Shown here piece after piece: positions 15,451-25,445 of a stretch of DNA of 64,000 nt. The stretch comes from Lates calcarifer. Taxonomy: Eukaryota > Chordata > Actinopteri > Centropomidae. A model generated the notes under the pieces. That model had not been told where the DNA came from, did no database searches, and was given only the letters and a program-made list of their open reading frames with translations. The translations under genes and the position numbers were made by a program. How positions within the stretch are numbered: the stretch's first letter is position 1; each line of letters opens with the position of its first letter. The stretch lies in assembly GCF_001640805.2 (NCBI RefSeq), contig NC_066833.1:16430813-16494812 (forward strand), in the 5' to 3' direction.

Positions 15451-16254
15451 AAATAAAAATAAAATGTGTCAATGCATCATCAATTTCACTATTTAGAAGA
15501 GAAGAAGAGGATTGCGTCTTTGTTTGTTATTTTTTTTGTTATTTTTGGGCTGCCGTGCCATCTCCAATCTCTATCCCTCACCCTTTTAACTCGGCCACCA
15601 TGCCGATCTCTAACGATCTATCCCTTTCCTCGTTCATCCGTTTGACATGACTGCCGATCAGTCTATGAAAAGTGAAGTTTGTGTCTTATTTATTTTTTGG
15701 GTTATTTTTGGGCTGCCATGCCATCTCCAATCTTGGGAAGATTTTAATATAGATAACTACAGGAATGGGTCTTCCACCCATTCTTGCAGTCATCTACACA
15801 AGCGTTGGGGGGGGAACATTTTTTCCTTTGGGCCTGTATGCAGTAAGAAAAAGAGTGGATTCTTAGGAGTCAGTTTTTCTTTGTGTGACAGGGAGTGGAT
15901 TTTATGTACAAGTCAGAAGTCTCTAATCAGCCTGTTGGCAGTTGTGTATTGTGGGTGCTTTGTCATGGCTGTTGTGTTGCAACACAGTCTTAAGTCTGTC
16001 CATCTTTTGTTTGTCCACCTTTTTGTCCATGTTTTTGATGGCTGCCATGCTATCACTTGTGGCAACACCTGTCTGCCTCTGTGTCTCTATCAATTTATGT
16101 CAACGTCCGCCGACCATGTGCTGTGGTTTTCCCTGGCTGCCGTGTCAAGCAAAACCACAGTGCCATGACTGCCTATTTAATTTTTCGCCATTTATCCATC
16201 CAAGATGGCTGACCAACCGTTCGTCTACCCGTCTTAGTTTGTATAATCGGTCAG

Positions 16255-16270
16255 GTGACTCTACCAACAA
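16255..16270 (+). other. Micro-exon-like element C (GTGACTCTACCAACAA)
   Basis: It is flanked by gtcag and gtaagtccc. The upstream pyrimidine tract is poor, so the acceptor is weak. The donor is strong. It shares GTGACTCTAC with the GTRRATCTAC core at 8 of 10 positions. Confidence 0.3.
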
Positions 16271-16932
16271 GTAAGTCCCATGTTTGCTTAATTATGGCTG
16301 CCATGCCAACCCTTTCTTTCCCTGTCTCTCACACTAACACACACATGCACACACGCTGATCCTTACACACTCCCTATCCACTGTCTTTTTCCAATTACCT
16401 GTTGTTGTGTCTTGGCCGCTGCACCTCACACAAACACGCACACATGCATACACACTGATACTGATACTGTGCGTCTGTCTTTGTCTCTCAGTCTCTTTGT
16501 GTCTTGTCTTTTGTTGGTGTCTTCGTCTGTTTGTGTATGATCAGACTGACATTCAGGTGACCTTTTATTATACTGTCTGTGTGTCTCTGTATCTTGTCTC
16601 TCTCTGTTTGTGTCTCTGAGTCTGACGCACTAACGTTCAGATTAGCTTTATTGGACTGACAAACTGTCAAGGACTGACAGATCAGAAACCTATATTGCTA
16701 AAGCAATACAGAAAATGAACATTTACAGATAATTTTGCTATAAATACACCATATTATGCAAATATTAACAATCCTATCACAAATAAAAGGCCCTGAATAA
16801 CAAAACACCAATTGAACTTACGATCATACAGGACAAGAAACACTGTCAATTAATATGGCATGTGCCACGACTTTATTTTCATCCCTATAGTCAAATTGGA
16901 TCAGCTGTAGTGGCACAAGTTTTTATTTACAG

Positions 16933-16947
16933 GTAGATCTACAAAAA
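16933..16947 (+). other. Micro-exon-like element D (GTAGATCTACAAAAA)
   Basis: It is preceded by tttttatttacag and followed by gtaagtatc; both splice sites look good. The first ten bases are identical to element A. Confidence 0.4.
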
Positions 16948-16968
16948 GTAAGTATCTCTTTTTTTTAA

Positions 16969-17063
16969 GTGCTATATGAAGGCAAGTGGACTTGCTTGAG
17001 GTTCTTGAAAATCTTTCATCTGAATGGCTTCTTCAGTTCTGTCCACTTACTTTTGTATAGCAC
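16969..17063. repeat. Small inverted-repeat element (MITE-like)
   Basis: The left end GTGCTATATGAAGGCAAGTGGAC pairs with the right end GTCCACTTACTTTTGTATAGCAC as near-perfect terminal inverted repeats of about 23 bases around a 49-base centre. The internal 'gaggttcttgaaaatctttcatc...cttcttcagttct' resembles a dispersed teleost repeat. It sits between micro-exon elements D and E. Confidence 0.6.
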
Positions 17064-17092
17064 TTTGAAATATCATGACCTGGATGACTGAG

Positions 17093-17107
17093 AATCTTCA
17101 AACAAAA
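17093..17107 (+). other. Micro-exon-like element E (AATCTTCAAACAAAA)
   Basis: The donor gtaagtgtc is strong, but the acceptor (gactgag) has no pyrimidine tract and the AG|GT start is lost. It is probably a decayed copy. Confidence 0.2.
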
Positions 17108-17110
17108 GTA

Positions 17111-18697
17111 AGTGTCATTTTTGTTTTTATATCCTGTTCTGTTTTAGTTTTTTCACCATAGCTATGCTGTCTTGGTCACCTATCTGTGTCTATCTATTGT
17201 GGGTCTTTGTCTTAATCTCTCTTTGTCTTTTGCTTTGTTTCTGTCTCTCTTTGTTTGTCTCTATCATTGTCTGTCTTCATGATAAGGCTTTAGCACTATG
17301 TATCTGCTAAACATCAGGGTCACATACGTAGCCTATAAAAGTATTAAGTCTGGTATTTTGATAGTTGGGGGCTTCTATGATTGCTGGAGGAAATTCTGTC
17401 TGTCCAAGATTGATTTCAGTCATCATTCATATTTAATAAATGCTTTTAATCTGTTAAAGGTACTTGTTCTCATTGCTCATGCTTGATAAAAGAAGTGTTT
17501 GCTGTGATTTGTATAGCAAAGTTGGCGTTGTTGCTTTTCCTTTTCCCCTCATTACCTTTATGTGATCTGGAATTGCATTCCAAATTTTATTCCCTTACCA
17601 GTCCCTATAGTTTGATTGGGGTGCTTTGATTTATCTGTCATTGTAGTCATGCTGCTGTCAAGATCATCACCACCCAAATTTTGATACCAATTTACGTTTA
17701 TTGTACTCCCCATGTAATTGGATTTTGAAGTTAAAGGCTGGCTTGTCTCACACTGCCAAGTTGGATTCCCACTGGAGACTCAAGTAGAAACTTTTGAGTT
17801 CGTCAATTCGGAACAGGACAGTTTCATATCCGTATTTATTTGTGCTGTATGTTGGGAGGCCTCCCAGCAGGGGAAATTTATCCCACCCCTGCAGAGCGTT
17901 ACACCACTAGGATACAGTAGCACCAATCGCTGCGGCATCAACCAACACAGGATAGTTTCATACGTACACAGGATTGTAGTAGCGCGTTTGGGTTTTCTGT
18001 GAGGGAGCAAGCTTGGCAGAAAGAGACAATTCAGATAAGTACAATAGGATTTTGAAGAAGCTAATGGACGCCTGAGTTGAGTATATTTGCTTAATGTTTG
18101 ATCTGTTGGTGATGAGGTCGACAGCAACGATGGCTAAGAACAAAAAAATTGTCAAGTGTACGAAGTTGTCACCATATTTTTCAATTTGCTCCTTCTGAGT
18201 TACCTAGTGCTGACATACTTTGAATAGAAACATAATACTGTGGGTTGAATTCCAGTGAAGGTTTTAAGGTTAACAGGTGTTGTCTTGAAGTAGAAGCGGC
18301 GCACAGAATTGGAGCTTTTAGAGTTTAATTGCAAATAAAGCCAGGTGCTGCAGGGAGAGTACTTGTGTTAGATAAGTATTGTTGATGGGAGTGAAAGTTG
18401 GCCCTATATCATTAGATTTACAGGAAATGGCTGTAGTGTTTAAATGAGTGATGGCTTGTATGAAATAAGATTTCCATTGTGGAAGATTTACTTCTAGGAT
18501 TTTTTTCTCTTTTATTGTAACTTTGTCACTTGAGGATGAAAACCTTGTACTGTACTCTGCTGTATATTGTTTGATCTTTTGTGTTTTGGATTTTTGTTTG
18601 ACTAATTTGCATTTTAACATGTCTGTTTTTACCTTGTGTTTGACCCTGATTTGTCCAAATGGTTCATCAGACTCATCTTCACACTGACCATAAGTCA
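17111..18697. other. Gene-free stretch
   Basis: No coding exon, RNA gene or recognised repeat is seen. Two similar short pieces, acaggacagtttcata (about 17815) and acaggatagtttcata (about 17946), hint at a local duplication. Confidence 0.5.
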
Positions 18698-19284
18698 CTG
18701 TCTACACATTTGATTTCTGACAAGTTTGGACAGCACTTATACAGAACTAGTTCTGGGAGACCTGAACCTGGCAATGCCAGCCAGAGTGAACTCTGAAGTT
18801 CTCTCTGTGTGCATGTCTTGACAGAATCTGCAACATTTGGAGCAAATTGCACATTATTACCAAATTTGGCAATCACAACCAGGAATGAGCCAGGATGTCT
18901 TAACACTACAGAGAACAAGGTCAACAGAGTCGACTCGTATCACATAAGAAGGCAAGGCTTTTCTCCTTCCCCTTCTTCTCTGTGTGTGAGGAAGTCTATG
19001 CTCTAAGTAGAATTATTGCTAATTTAGACCTTGTTGCTGATTCTGTCTTAAAGTTGTACTTTAAATGGATAACCTACTTCAAGGTATTTAAGAAATTTGG
19101 AAAAAAATAAAAAAAAGTCTAGAGTAAGAGTAACTGCATAGACCATGAATCCCTTCTGAGTTGTGTGCTGTGGTCATGCAGTTTCCAAACCCAGACAAGG
19201 ATCCCTCTGGTTTTAGTGAATCAGCTGACCATGGCATGCTACTGTTATGATCTTACTCCAAGACACATACAACAACTGCATGAG
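18698..19284. repeat. Direct repeat, copy 1 (about 590 bp)
   Basis: This aligns by eye over its whole length with 21083-21624. Shared landmarks include tgtctacacatttgattt, gaactagttctg, aggatgtcttaacactacag and gacaaggatccctctggttt. It begins TGT and can be ended at ACA, as LTRs do. No primer-binding site, polypurine tract or retroviral gene was recognised between the copies. Confidence 0.75.
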
Positions 19285-20519
19285 GGCAATATAAAACTCA
19301 AATGTATTAATGTATATGCAAGAAAGAAAAAAATGTTTAACATTAAAACTTGTAGATGGTATGAGTCTGCAGAATTTGGGTGAATCAGGGTCAAGCATTG
19401 CAAGAGTACAAGGTTTTTGTCATCCAGTTGACAAACCTATATGGACTGAGCCTTTTCGATGTTTTACTAACTACTCTGAAGTTGGTGCACTTAGATTCAG
19501 GACCTAGGTAACGTCTTATGTCACATGTAAAACCAGTCAACTTGTAATCAAGTATTTGGCCCCTGGAGTATTTGAAGTGGCAGTTGGTGTGGTGATAACA
19601 AGAAAACATTTTTCTTGCTACTTGCCTTGTTTCTTACCAGTGACAGACTTATGGACAAGGGGGGTCATGTATGGGCATAATTGCCACTGCTCATTGTGGA
19701 AGGTCTCAGTTTGGCCAAGGATGAACCAGGGAGTGGACATGAGTGAGTTTTCTCCAGTATTATTAGTGAAGCCCTGACACCAAAATCCCTTCTGTAGTAA
19801 AAGGGTCAGCTGTGGTACTTGCAACCTTATTCAGTTCTGACAATTCAGTCCTGTCAATTCAAAATTAGACACTAATCTTTGACATAAGCTTCCTAATACA
19901 AGATTTAATACTTGTGCTAAAAATGTTGCCATTGATATTCAGAGGTTTTTTAAATTATGAAAACTGGGATAACAATGTAAGATTTTGACATTTTACCAAT
20001 TACCCATTCCTAAATGACCCTTACACTCAAACAGTTCCACAAAATGCATACTTCTCAGTGCCAGCATCTGATCCTCCACCCCCAATGTGCTCGGATTATG
20101 TGGCTGCAAATTTAGTATACAATTGTACAATTGGAATGCCTAAACAACTTTTGTTCTTGTAGAATTTGGTTACCCCACTCAAATAACTCAGATGTGTTGT
20201 TAAATTTGATAATTTACAGGAAGAGGAATACATCTCATTGTGTATATATATTTTTTGGATGAATAGTTGTAGGTTGCCCAAGCCATGTGGTGATCGAGGT
20301 TGCAGGAGGTCCAGCAGTTCCCCGTGCCTCCAGAAACATCAATGTGGAATGCCATGACCTAGAGAAGCTGTGTCCTGGACTGTGAAGAAGAGGAAGGCCA
20401 AGCTGTGTTGAACCCTCCGTGATGATGATGCCTCTGTGCCATGTGTTAGATGTCTTCAGGTGTGCTCTCTCAGATATATTATCCACTTATTTGTAACCTT
20501 TGCTTGCTTTATACTTACC
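19285..20519. other. Stretch between the two direct repeats, no gene recognised
   Basis: The interval holds no open frame with family resemblance. If the flanking copies are LTRs this would be a decayed internal region, but nothing in it supports that. Confidence 0.4.
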
Positions 20520-20924
20520 ATGTTTTTCTTTGTTTTAGTCAGATGTCCAACCTTCAGGAAGCTGGGAATGCTGTGGCCTGACCTCACCAAGCCTTGTACA
20601 CCGCCTTGATCTCTAGACACCACAAGTCTCCAAATCTCTCTGCAAAGTGGCTTTCCAACTTTAATATAAGAACTATGTACCACCTTAACAGTCACAGACT
20701 CATCCACCCACATGCCTCAAAGTGTTTGGGAGGCTCTCCTGCCATTAGACTCCTCAACGCTGCAGCACCCAGTACTACCTACTCATGGATGAAGACAACC
20801 ATACACCACTCACATTTAAACTGTCACCATCACACATATTACACACCACACAAACATTGCACATATGTATATAACTAAGATCTATTGTATCTATTATTGC
20901 TATTGTCTATTTAAAAAAAAAAAA
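20520..20924 (+). mobile_element. Possible 3' end of a non-LTR retrotransposon with poly(A)
   Basis: The segment ends in a 12-base A run (20913-20924). A frame just before it reads ASKCLGGSPAIRLLNAAAPS, like the conserved 'xAxRLLN' close of LINE reverse transcriptases, followed by a cacattgcac...tattgctattgtctat 3' tail. It would be 5'-truncated. Similarity is short, so this is tentative. Confidence 0.35.
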
Positions 20925-21082
20925 CAAAAAACAAACATTTCTGCAGTATAGGTATTTATGGACATTTCTTTGGCAACTACAGTCCCCTGTGCTGTTTAAG
21001 CGAATTTCCCCAAAACAGAACACATCATACAATACTCGGTAACACAGCACTCAACAAATGGTTCAATAGATCCGGCTTCACG

Positions 21083-21624
21083 CTGTCTACACATTTGATT
21101 TTTGACATGGTTGGATAGCATGTCTTCAGAACTAGTTCTGTGAGACCCTATGGCAATACCAGATTGAAATTTTAAGTTCTGTGTGCACATCTTGACAGAA
21201 TTAGCAGCATTTGGAGCAACCTGTTTTGCACCCCCCAAATTTGGCAATTCCAATCGGGAATGAGCTAGGATGTCTTAACACTACAGAGAACAAGGTAAAC
21301 AGAGTCGACTCGTATTGCATAAGAAGGCAAGGCTTTTCTCCTTCCCCTTCTTCTCTGTATGTAAGGATGTCCTTATTTACTTTACTTATTGATAATTTAG
21401 ACCCTGTTGCTGACTCTGTCCTGAAGCTGTACTTCTAATGGATAAGCGACATGGAGGTATTTAAGAAATACCTAGTGAATAGACCATAGACCCTAGCTGA
21501 GCTGTTTGCTGTGGTTGTGCAGTTTCCAAAACCAGACAAGGATCCCTCTGGTTTTGTGAATCCGCTGACCATAGTATGCTGCTGTTACAAGCTTACTTCA
21601 AGACATTTACAACAATTGGATGTT
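21083..21624. repeat. Direct repeat, copy 2 (about 540 bp)
   Basis: Partner of 18698-19284 in the same orientation, about 2.4 kb away. It lacks an A-rich piece of roughly 45 bases present in copy 1 near 19095-19140. By eye identity is roughly 80 percent or more, so the event is not very recent. Confidence 0.75.
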
Positions 21625-23347
21625 GACGTGTTTTAGGGTTGAGAGTTGGTGAAATTGTTATTTATGGAAATTACTTCCTTTGTTTACAACATCCCCAGAT
21701 GGATGATGTATTATGACTGCATTTAAAAACTGTACTGGTATCTGTATTACATGTATGCTCCTGTATTGGATATCAAGTAAAATCTTTGCCGATTTCCTGA
21801 GTTGGTTGGTTTTGCCCAGTTTGTTTTTTTTTTTTTTCATCATGCTGACAACAAAATGCAATATTTGTTTGCTTAGCTTTTGCTTTTTTGAAATGCATAG
21901 TAGTTGCACAAACATGGACAACTTGTATGTAGGGGAATATCTATATAGGTAATGTGTTTACTTTCATGTATGAAATATTTTATTCATAGTTCTTTACTAA
22001 ATGGAGCGCTCTGCTGGTAAGCTGCTTATGAGCAGCTCAAATGAGAGGGATGAATATATTAAGGGGAAGATTTTGAGTTCAAAAAGTAATTGCATATCAC
22101 CACAGTATTCATTTAATTTATCATGTAACTATTTTTTTTTTCTCTTCAATCAGCATTCTCCTTACTTGTCCTGTAGGATACATTAAAGTGTGCATGCTGT
22201 GAAACAGTTCACACACAATAGCAGCTTAAATGCTTAAATCAAAGTCCACTGGTTGAGCTGTTGAGCTGAGAAGTTGTAGTTTCTTTGTCTAAGATACCTA
22301 GACCTAGTCATTGCTAATATGCCTAAAACATCCTATAGTTCCATCCCTGAGGACCCTCAGTGCAAAATGGCCACATAAAATTTTACACATGGTTTTATTT
22401 CAAGAAATTAATGGGTGTGTTGACAGTCAGTAGTGGTATGATTTTAGTGTGAGACTAAAGGCTGGTATCCAGAGCCTGAGCTATTTTGGCTGGCCGGTGA
22501 GGGAAACCTCCACCACCTACAGAGACAGTCAGAGGTCCAGAAGACCTCTATATAGTCAGCAGCAGAGTAACTGAGGAGAAGAGAGACAGCAACAACTTCA
22601 CCTGTAGAGTCCAACAGAAAAACATCAAGCAAGCCAGAGAGACACAGATTCATACTCTAGGTAGAAATCTTTATTTAGATAAAACTGCTATACTGACTTT
22701 TTTTCCGCTTCCTGAAATTGGTTTACATAAAAATACCATGGTATTCTGTGTTAAACAGTTTCAGGTGATTTCAGAGTATGTTGTAATAGGCTTATAAAAT
22801 GACTGATTTTGATAAAGAAAGATCTTTTATGGCTGTCCAAACAGAGGAAACTGTTTTCTCTTTGTTAAGGCAGTCATGAAAAAGTCAAATAGGTTAGCCC
22901 CATTCTTAGATCATGATAAGAAAGATGACATTTGGTGCACTTTGCTTGCATAGACTAGCTAAGGTTTGCACTAGGATTTAAGGGCCTAAACTTGAAATAC
23001 TTTCCCATCTAGTGTGTGCAGCATGTAGGCATTCCCCACATCTAGATACAAGAGAGGTCATGGCAGCAGCTCAATCTGCTTGCTTGGCCTGAGATCTGAG
23101 AGGACTGGTGGACATCTGAAGCAGATTTATTTGGGAAACAAAGCATCAAGGGCTTTCATTATTCAGTGCTACAGAGACGGCATTCATTGAGTTTGTACGA
23201 TGGTTTTCTAATCCATATGCACCTTCCCTGACAAGGCACAAAGTCAATTGTATGGCAAGCTTGTAGCCTGCTGCCAGGGATTTTAACAACTCACTGAGGA
23301 ATACAGTTAGAGGTATTGACTTGCTGTTTGGATGTCTGCTCTCTGTT

Positions 23348-23362
23348 GCTGCCCTCTGCTGG
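23348..23362 (-). promoter_or_regulatory. CTCF-like motif
   Basis: The minus strand reads CCAGCAGAGGGCAGC, close to the vertebrate CTCF core CCASYAGRKGGCRS. It is a single motif match; occupancy is unknown. Confidence 0.35.
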
Positions 23363-23589
23363 TTTGCACATAACTTGAGTGTAGCTCTCAAGACACAGTA
23401 GACATTGCGGGTAGAACACATTTGGGAATCGAAATGTGTGAAGACGATGCAGGTACAACTGTTACTCATTATTCATCATATCTATAGCACACAGGAGGCT
23501 CATCATTAGCCTAAATCAATAATCACATCCCATATCCCACAGCATGATTGCTGGGCCCAAGTCAAATTTCATTATCAAGATTCAGATGT

Positions 23590-23750
23590 TGTGGGAACTG
23601 AATCGAACTCTGAGGAAAATATCTTCCCTGGTGCTCACTTCAGGGAAGTCCGAGGTCACCAGAGCTGTAAGGGATTCAGTGATTTACTAAAGGACACTGA
23701 AGCAGGGTGGATTTTTACTGAAATGGGTACTGAACTCTGCCTTTTGACAC
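23590..23750 (-). mobile_element. Probable SINE-derived fragment
   Basis: The minus strand carries 'gcttcagtgtcctttagtaaatcactgaatccc' logic like the 'cgaagtgtccttgggcaagacactgaaccc' segment of teleost SINEs, plus a B-box-like gttcgattcagttcc at the far end. It is strongly diverged. Confidence 0.35.
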
Positions 23751-25445
23751 CCCTCCACATTCTGGTAGGCCTGAACATTCCCTGGTTTTTACATAGCAAG
23801 CCAAGACATTTTTTTTTAAAAATTAAGATAGCTTTTTACCACTTGAAACTAAGAAAATAGGATTTTTTTTTTTTAAATGCATTTTTTTCAGTGTTATGTC
23901 AGTATAGGTTATTTCAGCAGTGTCAAGTGTGACAACAACCACAAACAAAAAATAGTCCTTTAACATGAATTGGCAAAGGGAAACAAAGTAAGAATGCAAA
24001 TTTTGTTATTAAATAGCATTGAAGCATTAAATAGCTAACAGCATTCTGGTAATGAATGTGTGTGTTCTGGTTTTGATAAGCTGTTTTGGTGTTTAAGACA
24101 ACATCTCAAAATTACAGGATTGTCACAGGTTGTCCCTTCCAGACATGTTCTAAGTCAGATCCAAAAATTCTGCTTTAAATAAGAATTTATGTTATCCCCC
24201 TTAGAGAAATCCAGAACTTATGAATGTGCAAATATTTTGGTTTCAAATGTTTAATTGGTAGAAACAAATCATATCGAGAATCAGGCTTTACCTCACTTCA
24301 CTGCAAAGAGATTTCCACATCACACTTCCACATCACAGATCAAACTCAGATTTAAAGTGAGCACTGTAGTGTCAAACTTTGCACATTCATCATTGTGCAC
24401 TAAATTAATATTTAATGAATGGCTTGTAACACTATCTATGATGTAGATATAAGCGGATGTAAGGACATTGTAATGTGTTTATTGATGTACAGTATTTGTC
24501 AACAATTTAACCTATCCCAGGCATGTTTTATATTATTACAGCTATGTTTTACTAAATTCACTATCTATTTATACACCTGCCACCATATCTGGGTGCCCAC
24601 AGAAAGAGTTGTAGTTGTTGACAAAAACATTAATTGACACCAATATCTGTTTATAACTAGAGTATATTAAAAATATTTTTAATAGAGGAAAGTTCTGCTG
24701 TGTTGGCTTAAATCAGACACAATGTGAAGAAATATAAGCAAATCGTTGACTGTAGGATTTCTCTTTACAGCACAATAATAGCCCTAGAATGTTTTTAAAC
24801 CAACAATACATAATATGTTTTTACAGTGGACCACAACTTAACACATGCGGATGACTGATTCATTTCCCTTCATTTCACTCAACATCAACCAAAGTCCTCT
24901 CCCTGGAGAGGATGGGTGGGGGCATACGGTGTCAAATTACACACAAATTACAGACCTGCTCAACAGGCTCCTCTGCACCTTCATTGGTTGAGACCCCACC
25001 ACTACATTCAACCACCCTACTTCCTGGAGTGCAAGTACTTTGTTTGAGAGGAAATGACATCACAGCACCAAGACCTGCCACAAATACACTGAAAACAGAT
25101 GAGGACCAAAGATATTTCAGATGTGTTTTGACTTAGAGTTGGACATAGTTCAGCCTCTGTTCCAAAAGGCTCTGAGGCAAAAACAATCAGGCCATAAAAC
25201 AGCCTTTGGAGCGACACTGTGAAATATGTCTGCTGGGCACAAAGAGACTCCGCGAGACACTACATGTCAAACTGGACCTGTTGTTTTTTTCTCAAACCCT
25301 TTGATGAGTGGTGAGTCGCTGCTGGCAGCCTGAGCTCACACTGCAGCTGGAGTATATTTACGGCTTATTCAAAAACCTTCACCATGTCATTCTAATCCAT
25401 ATTTATGTTATTTGAAGACTATTGTTTTTGTGTGTCTATACCTAG

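Larger units (their letters stand above)
13236..17107 (+). ncRNA. Putative multi-exon transcript, probably non-coding, with micro-exon-like elements
   Basis: Proposed exons: exon 1 ending 13310; exon 2 at 14018-14090 (ataacag before, gtaagt after); then tiny elements at 14259-14274, 15190-15204, 16255-16270, 16933-16947 and 17093-17107. An ATG at 13236 opens 25 basic codons in exon 1. After splicing in phase 0 it stops five codons into exon 2, giving a 30-residue peptide, so a long protein is unlikely. Exons 1 and 2 share AAGAGACACCGGGA-like sequence in the same frame, encoding KRHR[D/E]xxV in both. The peptide stretch QEELGNSLRK faintly recalls the importin-alpha IBB helix, which is weak. 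No terminal exon or poly(A) site was identified. It could instead supply 5' exons to asb9, about 8 kb downstream. All splicing is inferred from motifs. Confidence 0.4.
14311..17190 (+). repeat. Diverged interspersed motif array, consensus about GGCYGCCRYGCC
   Basis: At least a dozen related short motifs occur, for example near 14313, 14415, 14492, 14569, 14600, 15107, 15251, 15551, 15593, 15711, 16041, 16135, 16296 and 16414. Typical forms are ggccgccgcgccatgac, ggctgccatgccatctcc and ggccaccatgccgatctc. They alternate with tctgtctttgtctctc and cacacatgcacacac tracts that also recur. Together with elements A-E this suggests a decayed tandem repeat of roughly 0.7-1 kb units. Confidence 0.5.
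21625..25445. other. Gene-free stretch upstream of the first recognised asb9 exon
   Basis: No coding exon was identified, although asb9 needs at least one more exon ending in phase 1, which may lie here or further left. It contains a CTCF-like site at 23348 and a SINE-like fragment at 23590. Confidence 0.5.

Noticed and set aside
15647..16168. 173-codon plus-strand open frame in the repeat region
   Set aside because: It runs through the GGCYGCC motif copies, has low-complexity Ser/Leu/Cys composition, no recognisable domain, and a second long frame overlaps it. Probably chance openness of T/G-rich repeat DNA.
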